DNA of 64,000 nt from Imbricaverruca yamaguchii (GCA_034440575.1 JAOTOL010001458.1:771501-835500), one strand, 5' to 3'; positions 1 through 12,699 are shown, counted from the stretch's first letter. Notes: generated by a model not told the origin, from the sequence alone. Translations and numbers: made by a program.

Positions 1-35
1 TCTGCTGATTCTAGTCACCTTAAATCACCTATGTA

Positions 36-88
36 TGGGCACTAAATGATCTATGGTCAATGCACCCTAAACCCCTAATCACACACAC
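36..88 (+). mobile_element. Micro-retroposon (53 bp) with target duplication
   Basis: Begins TGGGCACTAAATGATC, contains TGCACCCTAAACCCCTAATC, and is bounded by AAATCACCTATGTA (22-35) and AAATCACCTCTGTA (89-102). The short inverted ends of the stem (GGGCAC, here paired with TGCACCC) are kept. Confidence 0.7.
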
Positions 89-102
89 AAATCACCTCTG
101 TA

Positions 103-1660
103 ACCTGTATTCCAAACACTTGATGAAAACTCCAAAAGAAGCCTGACATGAGTAATGTATAAGATTTTCATAAATTCAGAACAACATAAAGTAGAACTTG
201 GTAGGTTGCTGGCCACACTTCCAGCTTTCTGCACTATACCAGCAATGTGTTGATGGAAAGACAAGTTTTTATGTACTGTGATGCCTAAATAGTATGGATT
301 TGCATTTATTATCCATATCCATGTCTGGTGTTCCCCAGATGTCAGGTAGACAAGTACTTCAACATTCGTCAGTTTATTTGGCCAATTTGCACTTTAATGT
401 AATTTTTGATATCTCATAATTTCCTTTTCCAGTGTAATGTTTATGAATGGGGTTAGCATGATGTAACCACTTATCCTCTTCAAATGCATACTTTATAAGT
501 AATTAGCATGCAAAATTACATAACAAGGTGGCTTGTAGTAGGGTGTCTCATTTGTCATCCTAGTCACCATCATAAACACTGTATTCCAAAGAAAAATTTC
601 CAAAAATAAAAATGCATTATTCCACAAATGTTCCATTAAAGGTGTGGGAGGCATATTTGCACACATTTTACCTCCATGAAGGATGCAAAGGAGTTTGATT
701 TCATTTGGTTAGGTTATGCTATGTTTTATTTTGAACCTTTCTTAATATGCTATTTTACCAAGCTCTAAGCTCCTTTGTTTGTGCTAGTTTGCCTGCCAAC
801 TAAAAAGTATGCATTTCTGGAGGAAATGAGTGGTCCTATCATGACAGCATTTGTAAATCATGACCTTTAGAAAAGGAATGAAAATAATTGAACAGTTATC
901 TTGGACTGAAAATGTATAACCAACCTAATACCACCCAAAAAGTAAAGGAAAGATGTTTTGGTCAATTTATATTCTAGGAATTTTGTTTAGTAAAAGTATC
1001 TTCAAATCTATCCTAATCTACCATACCCTAACCTGCTTTGGGAGATAATACAGTTTTCAACGTTTTTTTTGTATTTTTTAAAATACAACTTTAGAAATGT
1101 AACCTAACCTAACCTAACCAAACATGAACCCTTTGTTTCCTTTATCAAGCTAAAATGTGTGTAAGACTTGTCTTATGGACAATTCTTACACAACAAGATA
1201 GGTGTGCGTGGGATGTCTTAGTGAGTGCAGTAGGATGTCGAAAATTGTCGCGGAAAAGATTATCCAAGTATCGTTTAAGTCCCTTAAGTCGAATTTTCGG
1301 TTGCCCGTAAGCCCAAATAATCAATTGAATGTTCGGTTATGAGTGTACTTGCAAGTGCATTTTTATTTTGTTTTGCAATATGCATATTCTAGGGGTACCT
1401 ATCTTCACGGTAGTGATAGGAGTGCAGTTTACTAACAGTTTGTATTGTATAATAGACACACCATTGCTAATCCCTTTACCTTGAATTTTGGTGAGCGATG
1501 TTCGAGTATCGCAATCCGTAATTGTAAACGTAAACTTGATAATGACAGTGAGTTGGTGTCAGAAATGAGGCGTACCGTCCTCATAAACACGTCAAGAAGC
1601 ACGACGTTGATACTTATTTGAGAAGGATGTCCATTCAATGCTCAGGAAGTAATTTCAGTC
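103..1660. other. AT-rich non-coding stretch
   Basis: No supported gene. It contains an AACCTAACCTAACCTAACC run near 1098, which looks like arthropod-type telomeric motif noise rather than a telomere, and a segment near 1580-1660 that resembles 42790-42860, so it is probably old dispersed repeat sequence. Confidence 0.5.
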
Positions 1661-1664
1661 GGAT

Positions 1665-1815
1665 AGTGCCAGACCCGCGTGGCGTATGTTAGTTGCCAAG
1701 TGCCACTCCTGTGTGGCGGGTATCAATTGCCAAGTGTTACTCCCGCGTGGTGTATGTTAGTTGCCAAGTGCCACACCCGTGTGGCGGGCGTCAATTGCCA
1801 AGTGCCACACCCGTG
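1665..1815 (+). repeat. Minisatellite, about 34-bp unit, 4-5 copies
   Basis: Units contain GTTGCCAAGTGCCACACCCG and TGTGGCGGG. The array runs directly into the 90-bp array that follows. Confidence 0.75.
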
Positions 1816-2808
1816 TGAAGGGTGGAGCCCCATCGGTTGACGGCTGACGGGTACAGCAGTGGGCGCCATTGTGGTCTGTCTGTGTGTGTGTAGTGTCGGG
1901 CCGCCGTGTGAAGGGTGGAGCCCCATCGGTTGACGGCTGACGGGTACAGCAGTGGGCGCCATTGTGGTCTGTCTGTGTGTGTGAAGTGCCGGGCCGCCGT
2001 GTGAAGGGTGGAGCCCCATCGGTTGACGGCTGACGGGTACAGCAGTGGGCGCCATTGTGGTCTGTGTGTGTGTGAGTGCCGGGCCGCCTGTGAAGGGTGG
2101 AGCCCCATCGGTTGACGGCTGACGGGTACAGCAGTGGGCGCCATTGTGGTCTGTGTGTGTGTGTGAGTGCCGGGCCGCCGTGTGAAGGGTGGAGCCCCAT
2201 CGGTTGACGGCTGACGGGTACAGCAGTGGGCGCCATTGTGGTCTGTCTGTGTGTGTGGAGTGTCGGGCCGCCGTGTGAAGGGTGGAGCCCCATCGGTTGA
2301 CGGCTGACGGGTACAGCAGTGGGCGCCATTGTGGTCTGTGTGTGTGTGTGAGTGTCGGGCCGCCGTGTGAAGGGTGGAGCCCCATCGGTTGACGGCTGAC
2401 GGGTACAGCAGTGGGCGCCATTGTGGTCTGTGTGTGTGTGTGCCGGGCCGCCTGTGAAGGGTGGAGCCCCATCGGTTGACGGCTGACGGGTACAGCAGTG
2501 GGCGCCATTGTGGTCTGTTGTGTGTCGAGTGCCGGGCCGCCGTGTGAAGGGTGGAGCCCCATCGGTTGACGGCTGACGGTACAGCAGTGGGCGCCATTGT
2601 GTTGTGTGTGTGTGTCGAGTGCCGGGCCGCCGTGTGAAGGGTGGAGCCCCATCGGTTGACGGCTGACGGGTACAGCAGTGGGCGCCATTGTGGTCTGTCT
2701 GTGTGTGTGGAGTGTCGGGCCGCCGTGTGAAGGGTGGAGCCCCATCGGTTGACGGCTGACGGGTACAGCAGTGGGCGCCATTGTGGTCTGTGTGTGTCGA
2801 GTGCCGGG
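1812..2808 (+). repeat. Minisatellite, about 90-bp unit, about 11 copies
   Basis: Each unit has GAAGGGTGGAGCCCCATCGG, TTGACGGCTGACGGGTACAG and a variable (TG)n segment, ending GGGCCGCC. Long ORFs on the reverse strand here are open only because the unit lacks stop codons. A further roughly 72-bp repeat (3 copies, CTGGGCCGTGGTGGG) occupies 3005-3225. Confidence 0.9.
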
Positions 2809-3908
2809 CCGCAGGAGCGCGGTGCAGCCAGGCGGCGTCTGGCCGGCCGCCACCGGACCGCCCACTGACGTCATCACCTGGACTGGGGGGGGGGGGCTCA
2901 CGTGTGGCGTCCGTGGTTCAGGCGGACTGGAGTGTCGCTGTAATCAGCCCTGCCGGCCCGGCCCGGTACCGGGCAGCACGGCTGGCCGCCGCGGCCGACG
3001 ACGTCCGGTGAGGTCAGACTGGGGACTCGGAGGAGCGCGTCTGGGCCGTGGTGGGTCACGCAGTGACCGCAGATGTCCTCCCCGGTCAGACTGAGGACCC
3101 GGAGGGGCACGTCTGGGCCGTGGTGGGGCATACCGCGGCCGCTGATGTCTGGCGCGGTCAGACTGGAACTCAGGGGAGCACGCCTAGGCTGTGGTGGGGA
3201 CTCGACACCGTGACCGCTGAGCGAGTTTCCGGCCGTAGTGGCAACGTGACTGGCGCGCGCTGACCATGCGTGCGGGTCATGCCTACGTGACGCCTGTTAC
3301 TGACGGAACGTAGAATATGCGCCGTGGTTGCGTGCGCGCGACGCGTGAATCGCCGTCGCTGCTGCGACACCTTGTTCTTGGATGGGTTCAGTATGTGGAA
3401 ATGTCTGGGAGAGAGGTGCCTCTTTTGCCTCGATGCAAGCGCAGCAATGCAGGCGCAACGTTTGCTCATTTAGTCGAGAGTGTTGTTCTGTTAGTCCTTT
3501 GGCGACTCTCGTGGCTGCGATAGTCTTTTCACGTGTCATGTTGCGTGCTCCGAGAGCAACCGAAGTACAGCATTCCGACGCAGGAATGTGTGAAGAAGCC
3601 TGTCATTACCTTATCGCGGCCGTTGAATTCAGAATGAACGCGGCATTTCTTTGTGATTGGATTGGGTTTCCGCGTAGTTATTTCTGGACAAGCTGGTGCG
3701 GCAGAACAAGGTGGATTACAAGGTTCTTCGTCTGCAGGTAGTCGATCCGGTATTCCAAAGTCTGATATTACCGTTGCATAACTCCGGGGTTCTGCTGCGG
3801 CAAGCAGCCAAGGCCTGCATTTAAGAAATGACTGGCTCGGCAGTTGTGTGGTATTCAAATTATACCGTTTGCGTGCACGTTTTACTGTGTATTTCCATCT
3901 GCAGATAT

Positions 3909-3966
3909 ATGGGCGCTAGATGACCACGTAGTCGGCGCGCCCTTAAACCCAAATAATCAATCGAAA
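3909..3966 (+). mobile_element. Micro-retroposon (58 bp) with target duplication
   Basis: ATGGGCGCTAGATGACCACG, then GTCGGCGCGCCCTTAAACCC and an AATAATCAATCG tail, flanked by CATCTGCAGATAT and CATCTCCAGATAT (13 bp, one mismatch). Confidence 0.78.
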
Positions 3967-3988
3967 CATCTCCAGATATGCATGTGTT

Positions 3989-4038
3989 AGTTATTCGGGC
4001 TCTAGGGCGCTTCGGCCAGAATTGGTCATTCGCGCCCA
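3989..4038 (-). mobile_element. Micro-retroposon (50 bp) with target duplication
   Basis: In reverse: TGGGCGCGAATGACCAATTC, GAAGCGCCCTAGAGCCCGAA, TAACT. Flanked by an exact 15-bp duplication AGATATGCATGTGTT (3974-3988, 4039-4053), which overlaps the right duplication of its neighbour, so the two insertions are adjacent. Confidence 0.85.
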
Positions 4039-4053
4039 AGATATGCATGTGTT

Positions 4054-5449
4054 TGTTTGTTCTTGAGCGGATGGGACATGAACTAGCCGGGTACTGCGTC
4101 CTCCAGAACACGGATGGGTAGGTGCAGTGGCGCAGCCAGGCATATTTATCGTGGAGGGGGTGCGAACGGTAATCCTGCCCGAGGGATGCCATTCCTCTGA
4201 CTGTCGCTTTCACTCCGTCGTGGTGCCCCCTACCTAGGTGCCCGCGACACACTATGGCGTGGTGCTGTGCCCCTCTGCAGACTGCAGGGGTCTACAACGG
4301 CTCTGGTACCCCTGATCGTGCTGTGGATCCCCTGCAACATCGCGGAAAACGTTCCTGAATTTTTGAGAGGCGGTGATTCTCCTCCATCCCTAGCCGCTCC
4401 ACTGTCGGCATATACTTTGCTGCTCACCATATATTTTATTGCAAGTGTAAATATCAGCAGGCCCAAATATGTGGTATGGGAGAGGCGACCAGCATAATGG
4501 TCACACAACCTTGTGTGAAAACCGTAATCGTGGTGTTCAGCTAACCATGTGGACATATCTCACGACCGATATGGGTTGCCAAGGCGTCTGCTTGTCACTT
4601 GATTTTTACCAATGGAGATTAGTGTGCACCCATTGCGCCTGGGCGTATGTTCTGATATCATAAGATAGGATTGCTGCAGTTGTGAACTAGACCTCGTACG
4701 TGACATTTTGAAGGAGGCCAAGAGAATGAGCTGCTTCCATCAAACACTATTGCGTTTTTTTGATACTTGTAGATGTGCTAACCTCTTTGTCGATACTCCT
4801 CACCCTTGTTACAATATGTGTGTTCCCGGATTTTAGTGGCGATTATCAATCCAAATAATCATCTATTCCGTCTGATGTATGCACCTGACAATCGAAGGCA
4901 AATCTGACGACTTCTTGATATTGACCAGGAACAAAATAAACAGTTTGAACATTTTACTGCCACGTTAATAATTTCGGAGCTGGGGTAATGTCTCCGATGT
5001 AGGTTGCGGCTACTTGCCACGGCTCCATGGCCTTGGATGACGATGTCGGATTTCCAGATACTGGGCAGACTAGGCAGACTAGCTGAGAACGAAGAATTCT
5101 TTTGAATTGGGCTGTGGGCGATTTCTTGTCGGAAGTCTTCATATACTCCGGATGCTGTTTAATGAGAGTAATTTTTTAGACCAGGTTAAATGAAGTGAGT
5201 TTAAGCTGGGCTTTGAGTTCAACCACATGTATAATCATGTTGTATTAAAACAACTATGCTCGTTATGTTATGTTTGCCTAATTATCCTGTGGTATAATTG
5301 AATCTAAAACCGCTTGGTTCTTGGCATTGTCTCAGAACTCCGCCATCGCACCCGCGAAGTCTTTATGATCTTGAACGTTTCGCGGTCGGCGGTCGGGTCA
5401 ACTTTGTATTTGCCCCATCCCCAATCTTATATTTCCGAAAGGATTTCGT
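4054..5449. other. No feature recognised
   Basis: Short ORFs only; none has protein-like composition or a recognisable domain. Confidence 0.4.
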
Positions 5450-5613
5450 GGGGACGAGTAGTCTAGGGGTAAGTTACCCGTCTCACAATCGAAAGATTGT
5501 GGGTTCGAGTCTCAACTGTCGCTAATCTTCGCCCGCGACCAATCGGCGTGAGAGATTGGCGACGCTACATGACTCAACGGTCGATGTGTCGTAAAACGAA
5601 TAACCAACCAACC
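5450..5613 (+). mobile_element. tRNA-Val-like SINE
   Basis: The head GGGGACGAGTAGTCTAGGGG followed by TCTCACAATCGAAAGATTG and GGTTCGAGTC resembles a tRNA-Val gene with its A and B boxes. It is followed by the conserved body GCGACCAATCGGCGTGAGAG and a tail AATAACCAACCAACC. Imperfect flanking repeats (AAAGGATTTCGT, AAATGATTTCTT) suggest an old target duplication. Not a functional tRNA: the cloverleaf cannot be closed. Confidence 0.8.
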
Positions 5614-7036
5614 AAATGATTTCTTTTTGCAACAGTCGTATTTCTAAATTTTAAGGCAGTCACAAGATTTAACTACACCATTCCCTCCTATGCATGAGAT
5701 ATCGTCGAAAAACATGGGGGACGTGCGAATTCTTCCTCCCCTTCCGATGCGCTTGTTGCCTGACAACGTTATCGCTGCTGGTACTCAGCCCTCCAGACGG
5801 TGCCCAGACAACTCTGTCCGTGCCTTGTGTGAATGTCTGGTTAGCCGTGAGCAGCCGGCGAATTATTGGCCCATTTTTCTTCCGAGTTCCAGCAGGCAAC
5901 ACAGGAACGGAGAATTCGTTCCCGTACGTGGTGGCACTTGAGCGATTCTGGCAGATACTGGACCGCAAGTGTGCAGACCCTCAGCCTGCATTGGCTGCAA
6001 TGTGCAGCGGCAATGCGCAGTGATAACAATTTGCTTACATGGCATACTATTATTGTGCTTACACGTCATGTGAATGCAATTTGCAAGTAGGAAGAGTGGC
6101 GATTATGCCGTTACCCATATACTGACGGGCTTAGAAAGACGGGACAGCGGTTCCATTAGCATCTCACTGTTCGTGATCTTAACTATTAGCGCCACGATAC
6201 AATACTGCTAACCCCTCCGCCTGTCCGCTGAGGAATTATATTGCATAATATGTTGTGTAACTATATTAACGCAAACAATGTGACATGAATGTTTAAATTT
6301 AGAAACTAAATAACATTGGACACAATGCAGATAACATTGGACACAATGGACATTGGAAACAATGGACATAACATTGGACACAATAACATTGCTGGTCATT
6401 ACAGCAACACCTGAAACGGCTCGGAGCAGCCTGGTTGGCACGCCACCGATTGTCCTCTCGGCCGTTTCCAACCATGACTGATCTGTGTATGAGCCGATAA
6501 TCCAAAATTCATATGATAACTCGTGACCTATGTCCTATGTTAACCTATAAAGGGTATTGTTATGGGCACAAAATGGCATTGTTGTCGACGTGCCCCTAGA
6601 CATCAATTCATCACCATCAACCTATGAAGGTATTCTGGGCTGACTGAGGGGCCCCTGTGGCTTTAGGATGACATCGAGCTTATGGCCTGTTTTAAGAAAT
6701 GTTCGCTAAGCTGTGCGATGGCGGTAAAATATGGCCCCCCAAATATTTTGGGTGTGCTCGGCGAATTTACCCATCAGAAAATGATACAGCATGCAACTCA
6801 CTAGACAAATCCTAGTTGACCTGTCCTGAGGAGAGAGAGACAAATTCCTAGTTGACGTGGTAACATGGATCCGGGAGGACTGACGACTAGCCACGGCTAG
6901 TAAAGAGGGCCCCGATAAAACGAACCGGGATCTTGAGCCGACGGAGAGGGCACCTGGCTATCGGAGGAAACTCCTGAGCCAATGTGAAAGGTCTCTAGCC
7001 CACGTAGGGGACCCAAACCGATGTGAGCGTACCTTG

Positions 7037-7230
7037 TGAGCGCTAAATGACAAATGCTGTCGGTGCGCCCTAAAGCCCAAATATCTAACTAATTATCTAT
7101 AGATAATTAAATTATCTAACTAATTATACTAAGTACTAATTACTAACAATTATAACCAATTAAATTATCTAACTAATTATACTAAGTACTAATTACTAAT
7201 AATTATAACTAATTATTTATAATTAATTGT
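7037..7230 (+). mobile_element. Micro-retroposon with expanded AT-rich tail
   Basis: TGAGCGCTAAATGACAAATG and CGGTGCGCCCTAAAGCCCAA (7037-7080) are followed by about 150 bp of repeats of ATCTAACTAATTATACTAAG and TACTAATTACTAAT. The (CTAA)-type tail seems to have been amplified after insertion. Confidence 0.5.
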
Positions 7231-7825
7231 AACTGGTTATTTGGAAGGGCCCCCGTGCTGGCGGTGATGGTCCGGTGAGAAGGACCCTGAGCTATCGGAG
7301 AGGTCCCGTGAACCAATATACACCTCACTATACGGTTTCTTATACGCATTATTATTCAAATTAGTAAGCAAGGGGGGCCATATGTCACTGAAAGGGGGCC
7401 AGTCTGCCGTGAACCTCGTGCAAATATGTGCTCCCCTCCTTACGAAGTCCTGTGAGAATCCCTGCGGGTGATGACTGGGTGGTGTTTGCATGACAGTCTA
7501 TTCATAAAATACCACAACTGTAAGACCTTGAACGACACCACAACGGTGTACATGCGATACATCTGCAAGTGAATGATGGGTGTATGGTGGCTGGGTGATG
7601 CCAATTATGTTGGTGCTGGATCGCTGGCGGCGATTTTTTTCGCGGATCGCTGCCAGCTGGGCGATGTCTGAGTGGTGGCCAATTATAGTTGATCGCTGCC
7701 AAAACGAGCTGGGCGGTGGCGGATTATCACTGCTGGGCCATGGCTGGGTGGTGATCGATTGTCGCTGATGGCTGCCAAAGTCGACCATAGCTGAGTGGTG
7801 GCCAATTATCGCCGATCGCCCAGGG

Positions 7826-7857
7826 CTGAGTGGTGACCACTTGTGGTCACCACTCAG
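7826..7857. repeat. Perfect 32-bp palindrome
   Basis: CTGAGTGGTGACCAC, two T bases, then GTGGTCACCACTCAG: 15-bp arms with no mismatch. It lies at the end of a degenerate GAGTGGTGGCCAATTAT-type repeat region (7560-7860). Confidence 0.95.
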
Positions 7858-7899
7858 ACCACGTGGTCGCCCGGGGCGCTCTGTCTTTGCCCGTCAACC

Positions 7900-9390
7900 T
7901 TGTCAGCCCCGTGTGACCCGTACACCTTTTTTGGTCCTCAGGTTGCCTGACCAGGCCGGCAATCTCGCCCGGGGAAGGTGCGAGGTGGTCAGCGTGACCT
8001 CAGTCGACCTGCCGTCGCTATGGACATGCTGCCCCACTTCGGTGCGTACAGCCGGCAGATCCGCGCTCGACCTTGGTGCTAATCTAGCGATTGTATGCTG
8101 TGTTGTCACTGTTTCGTTACAGCCGCCGGTCGATGGCTGTACGTGGAAGTGCTCGAAGTTTCGATAGCATGTCAACAAGACCGCAGATGCAAACTGGTCA
8201 GCGCGAACGCTGTGATCTAAAGCCCGTGCTCAGTTGACTTTGTCAGCATCCTCCGACCCCGGGGACCTCCATATGATCTTGCCCAAGCTCGGCTCAGAAG
8301 TGCGGGTGGGCGCCTGATGTGCAGTGATAAAAACCCTAGTCAGCACTCCCGGCGGTTGTCGATCGATAACGGTTGAGCTTTTTTTAGCGTATTGGCGTAC
8401 ACTATGTATGATTACTCGCCCATCTTGCGCTTAGCATGCGTGTGAGTTTACACTTCGGCTTGTTGGTCATCTCTGATGTCATTATCGAAATCGTTTCCAG
8501 ATATGTTCATCCAAATTTGCCCTAATTTTTGTTCCCTGTTTTTTTAACGGTTTTGTTTGCATCTGTTAAATCAGAGCGGGAAAATTTGTACCATGTGGTA
8601 TTTTGTGTGAGTTCAGCCCTCGCCTGTTGACAGGAGAGGTGGATGCAAACCACCAGTCAGTTGTTTAGCAATCGATGTTGAGCGGTGGGAGAAAGTGCGC
8701 CGAGTCCTCATCTGATGAGGCATCTTTTGTGCGTCAGTTGGTACGAGGAACAAATCCTGGCCACACCTAGTATCCTGGAATTCATGTATTTTCGAAGAGT
8801 GAAGAGTAGCAGGCGAAGGCGTCTGAATCCCTGGTGACTTCTACGTAATTCGGCAATGTCATGTGAAAAATTATCAACATATTCATCATCGTATTCAGAT
8901 TACCGTTCGGGTATCACGCAGCCACTATGGCGGAGATCGCATGTTATCCTGAATATTGGTACTCAGGTAGTTATCAACAAGGTGGTCATCAGGTGCACAC
9001 AGACAGACAGCTGTTCAAGAAGAGTTCATAAGCAGCTGGCTGTGCGAAATTATAAGTTTGGAGCGTATCAACACCAAACCCTGTGCGCAGCAACATATTG
9101 AGTATCAATGTGAACTGACACCCTCCTTGAATGTCAAACCACTTCGATATCCAACGTCTTCCGGAGAAAACAACCCGAGACACGATCTCTGGCGGAACTC
9201 GATATGCCGATCGTCACGAAAACACAGACTAGGACATAACAACCAGAGGTTACGGGGTCGGACTATTCTAGTCTGACTAGAAAACACCGACTGAGACGTC
9301 ACCTTCAAAAGTTACGGGGTTGGGCCACTCAGGTTAACCTGACAAGAGAACACCGGCTGAGACGTAACGGTCACAAGTTGCGGGGTTGGG
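7900..9390. other. Mostly featureless; roughly 70-bp repeat at the end
   Basis: 7941 follows a good acceptor-like pyrimidine tract (TTTTTTGGTCCTCAG), but no exon could be confirmed. About 9215-9407 holds three diverged units of roughly 70 bp (CGGGGTTGGGCCACTCAGGT). Confidence 0.4.
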
Positions 9391-9407
9391 CCACTCAGGT
9401 TAACCTG

Positions 9408-9584
9408 TTTGTTTATTGGTTGGTTCACGACACACTTTATGCACATTCACGGCTGATGGCGCCGCCCACACTGTTTCGCCGGTGGGCCGCAGGATTTGGA
9501 AATGTCCTGAGTGGCGCTAGAGTCGAACCCGGGACCTTTCGTACCCATAGCCCGACACCTTAACCACTCGGCCATCCCCGCCCC
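9408..9584 (-). mobile_element. tRNA-Ser/Leu-like SINE
   Basis: Reading the - strand: head GGCGGGGATGGCCGAGTGGT and GTCCCGGGTTCGACTCTAGC, then the body GCGGCCCACCGGCGAAACAG, and the tail CCAATAAACAAACA. The type II tRNA head resembles tRNA-Ser/Leu. It is flanked by CTCAGGTTAACCTG and CTCAGATCAACCTG. It is inserted in the third unit of a roughly 70-bp tandem repeat (about 9215-9407). Confidence 0.82.
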
Positions 9585-10336
9585 CTCAGATCAACCTGAC
9601 AATTGGTAAACAGGTAGCACTCAATTCGTCCAACATGTATAAGTACGTCCCAACATCAGTACGTCCACAAATACCCATCGAGCAGTTCCGAAGAAAGTTG
9701 TACTAATGCAGCCTTGATAACCTGTGGCTTCGCCCCAAATACCTCGGTTGTGTATGAAGGGCTCCCATACTGTATGCTCATGGTGATCAGATAGTCTAGA
9801 GCTACCTTTGTACCAAGTTTCAGGTCGATCTGAATAGTTTAACTTGGTGACCTTCGACCTGGGGTAGGTCCGTTGTTGGTACCGTTGTGTTATACGCTAC
9901 GTTCTCGTAACGAGGAGGCTGATTTCTGCAGCGGGCTGGTTCATGTCAATAATTGCGGAAAACATGGCACACAGATGTCACCGACACATAATTGAGGCCG
10001 TGCTTAGCGGAGTCGAGGTCGGGCGACTGTGGCTTCGCCAACTCCAATTCCACAGCTATAGAGAGAAGCCAATTACCCTGCCCTTTCCGCTGCATTGCGT
10101 ACTACGTAGAGTGGTTTTTATCATTCTAAATTCGCAATTATGATAGTATTTTATGACTTTAGGTCACAATGCATTTTGGTTATAAGTATAAATGCAAAAG
10201 TGTGCCAACTGCCAAGTTCCGTTAAGTGTGTCCAAAGACATGATTGAGGGCCGTTTTGGCGAAGCCGTAACAATCGTTCACCACTGAAAATGCTGAGGAC
10301 CGCTATCAATCACAAGCAGCAATGCAAAGGAAAATA

Positions 10337-10461
10337 GTCTGATTTAATTATCTCAAAGACGTACTTTGTGCGCGGAATTCGACGAAATTGTGCACTCGCT
10401 CTGAGATGGATTTCGTCGAGTTCCGCGCACAAAGTACGTCTTCGATACAATTAAATCAGAC
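10337..10461. repeat. Long imperfect foldback hairpin, 52-bp arms
   Basis: 10337-10388 and 10410-10461 are reverse complements with 4 mismatches in 52, separated by 21 bp. The arms include GACGTACTTTGTGCGCGGA. It may be a MITE-like foldback element or a small-RNA precursor; no further copy is seen in the window. Confidence 0.85.
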
Positions 10462-12083
10462 GATTCAACTATTTATGCCAACTAGTCAAGCTATGGACGC
10501 TGCATGGCCATGGAAACCAATACGCAATGAAGCACACGTAAGCAAGCCGAACCAGTCAGGGACACGACAGGACTTTTGCCGCTGATCATTAAGTTCGGGG
10601 AGGTCTGCATGCTGCAGATGGAAGAGCAAGGCCGCACTCCGAGCTCAGTTGCGCAGTTCTGTCAACTGAATCAACAAGTGTAATTTAGGCTATTTGTAGT
10701 GAACTTTGTTAAGTCCGATGATTGCCGTGGCTGGTAAACGTGTAAATGTAAGCTGCACGATATTCAGTCCTGTCAAGTGCACTGAGAGGAATAATTGAGA
10801 CTACTTTTAGACAAAGTGCCATTGTTACGTGCGGTTGTGATGATAACCTTAGGCCATAAATGTAATCGAAAGGAAAATTAATTTCGCTCTTTTATTCGAC
10901 GAATAAAAAAGTGTCATTCACCAATCTGAGGAAATGCTCGTTTTGTGAAAGTTTGATCGTGAATCATCAAGTTTGATGTATCGTATTGTAAGTGGGAATT
11001 TAAAGTGCAATTCAGAATGTACGGTGCAAAGCTGTGTAGCGTGCGCCGCGTTCCTAAGACTATCGAGCTGTTCAAATTAAGCGATTTTCCGTGGAATATC
11101 TATGCGCTGATTAGCCTCCGCTTGTGACGATCGGCCTGTGATGCTCTGTGGGAAACTTTGAGCCGACTTTATTGGGCTCAGTGCAGGATTAAAATATTCC
11201 TAAACCATGCAGCGCTCCCTCTCACTGTGGGTGCTATTTTGAAGAACATTGTTGCCCTGACCTGCCCCGTCCCAAACGCGTTCCGGTGTGATAGAGTTGA
11301 CCTTGCAGGTCATAGTGAAACAACAAGTATACCAATAAGTGTGCTCTAATTTCAATCGCGTAAGTCCGTATATTTTTCGGCCAATAGGAGCGTTTCAGTG
11401 GGCTACCTGTGTGACGTTTATTGTCACCCCCAATAAACCGCTTACTGCCAAATAATGGTGTTGCGCTTAAAAATTGTAGCATGTAAATTTGCAGTCATTG
11501 TACCCTAAAGTCCAACTAACCAACTATCTGGCATGCAAATCAACAATCACCTCTAAGCCTTTGAAAGGTGGTTTGCGTGTGGTACATGGCATATCCAGAT
11601 TTAGGGAAACCAACAGACTAGACTGGATGGTCAATATACCGCTGGGATCACGGTGCACTTGAACTGTATGCTACTTGCTAACAATCGTTAAAGAATAACA
11701 AAATATTAAAGTGCTCATACCCGGGTTTATCGTCTGTCATCCCGATGATTTCGTTGGAATCGCCTGACCAATCGTCAGTCGCGTCCCGCCCATTGTGAAT
11801 GGTGTTGACCGCTCCTTTGACAGGAGTAGCACTCCCTGATTTTGCAATGTGCCGATGGATTATCTCGCCATCAGACGCTTGCAGAAGCAGAACTGCTGTG
11901 ACGTCACAACTCCGTTACGCGACCTCGATGCACGGCGTCTTTTTCTTCCGCACGTGGAATCCAAAAATCCACCGTTGCGATTGCGATAGTCCAGCCGTTG
12001 CACCCATCTGCGCAAGCTCTCCGCCTCGCGGAGCGTTTCGTCTGTGCCGCAGTTGGACATGAACTGATGGCACAAGAGAAACG

Positions 12084-12271
12084 TTTGTTTGTTGTTTGTT
12101 TACTGGTTGGTTCACGACACACTTTATGCACATTCACGGCTAATGGCGCCGCCCACACTGTTTCGCCGGTGGGCCGCGGGATTGGGAAATGTCCTGAGTG
12201 GCGCTAGAGTCGAACCCGGGACCTTTGGTACACATAGCCCGACACCTCAACCACTCGGCCAACCCCGCCCC
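12084..12271 (-). mobile_element. tRNA-Ser/Leu-like SINE
   Basis: A complete copy with an exact 15-bp target duplication, GGCACAAGAGAAACG (12069-12083, 12272-12286). Confidence 0.9.
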
Positions 12272-12699
12272 GGCACAAGAGAAACGAATCGTTTCACAGT
12301 CACAGGCTATGTCCATCGTGAAGAATGCCGGTTGTGTCTGCAAGAGTGTTCGCTTGAAGAGTGGCGCAGACGGCCTCCGCGGCCACGTCACTGCTCGAGG
12401 CCGGCATCGTCCGGTGTGGCTGATCAGTCTCCAATTGGTGGAGCAGCCACGGGTGGTGGTAAGTGCTCGAAGTAAGGATTCTTTTTTAATCCTTAAGTGG
12501 CCATTATTTTTTTTGTGCAGTCTGGCTTCAGGGCCTGGCAATGGCACCCGGTGACCGGTCGGACGACCGACCTGGTGAACTGAGACGCCTGCTGCTGCGG
12601 CAGTGCGAGCCTCCTCATGTGGGGTGTCGGGGCTGCCGGCTGTCCCAATGTTGCCCGCACACCTGACACATGGTCAGACGATAAAGTGCTGGAGTTCTG

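Noticed and set aside
1098..1122. Telomeric repeat (AACCT)n
   Set aside because: Only about four units, internal, with no array; such short runs are common in arthropod AT-rich DNA.
1723..2901. 392-codon reverse ORF with MAPTAVPVSRQPMGLHPSHG repeats
   Set aside because: An artefact of a 90-bp minisatellite open in several frames at once; no codon bias or domain.
12287..12672. Two short exons around a 63-bp mini-intron (12467-12529, GTAAGT...TTTTTTGTGCAG)
   Set aside because: The frame is open on both sides, but the supposed intron is a decayed inverted fragment of the dispersed repeat at 15228 and 23085, so the splice-like signals are probably accidental.
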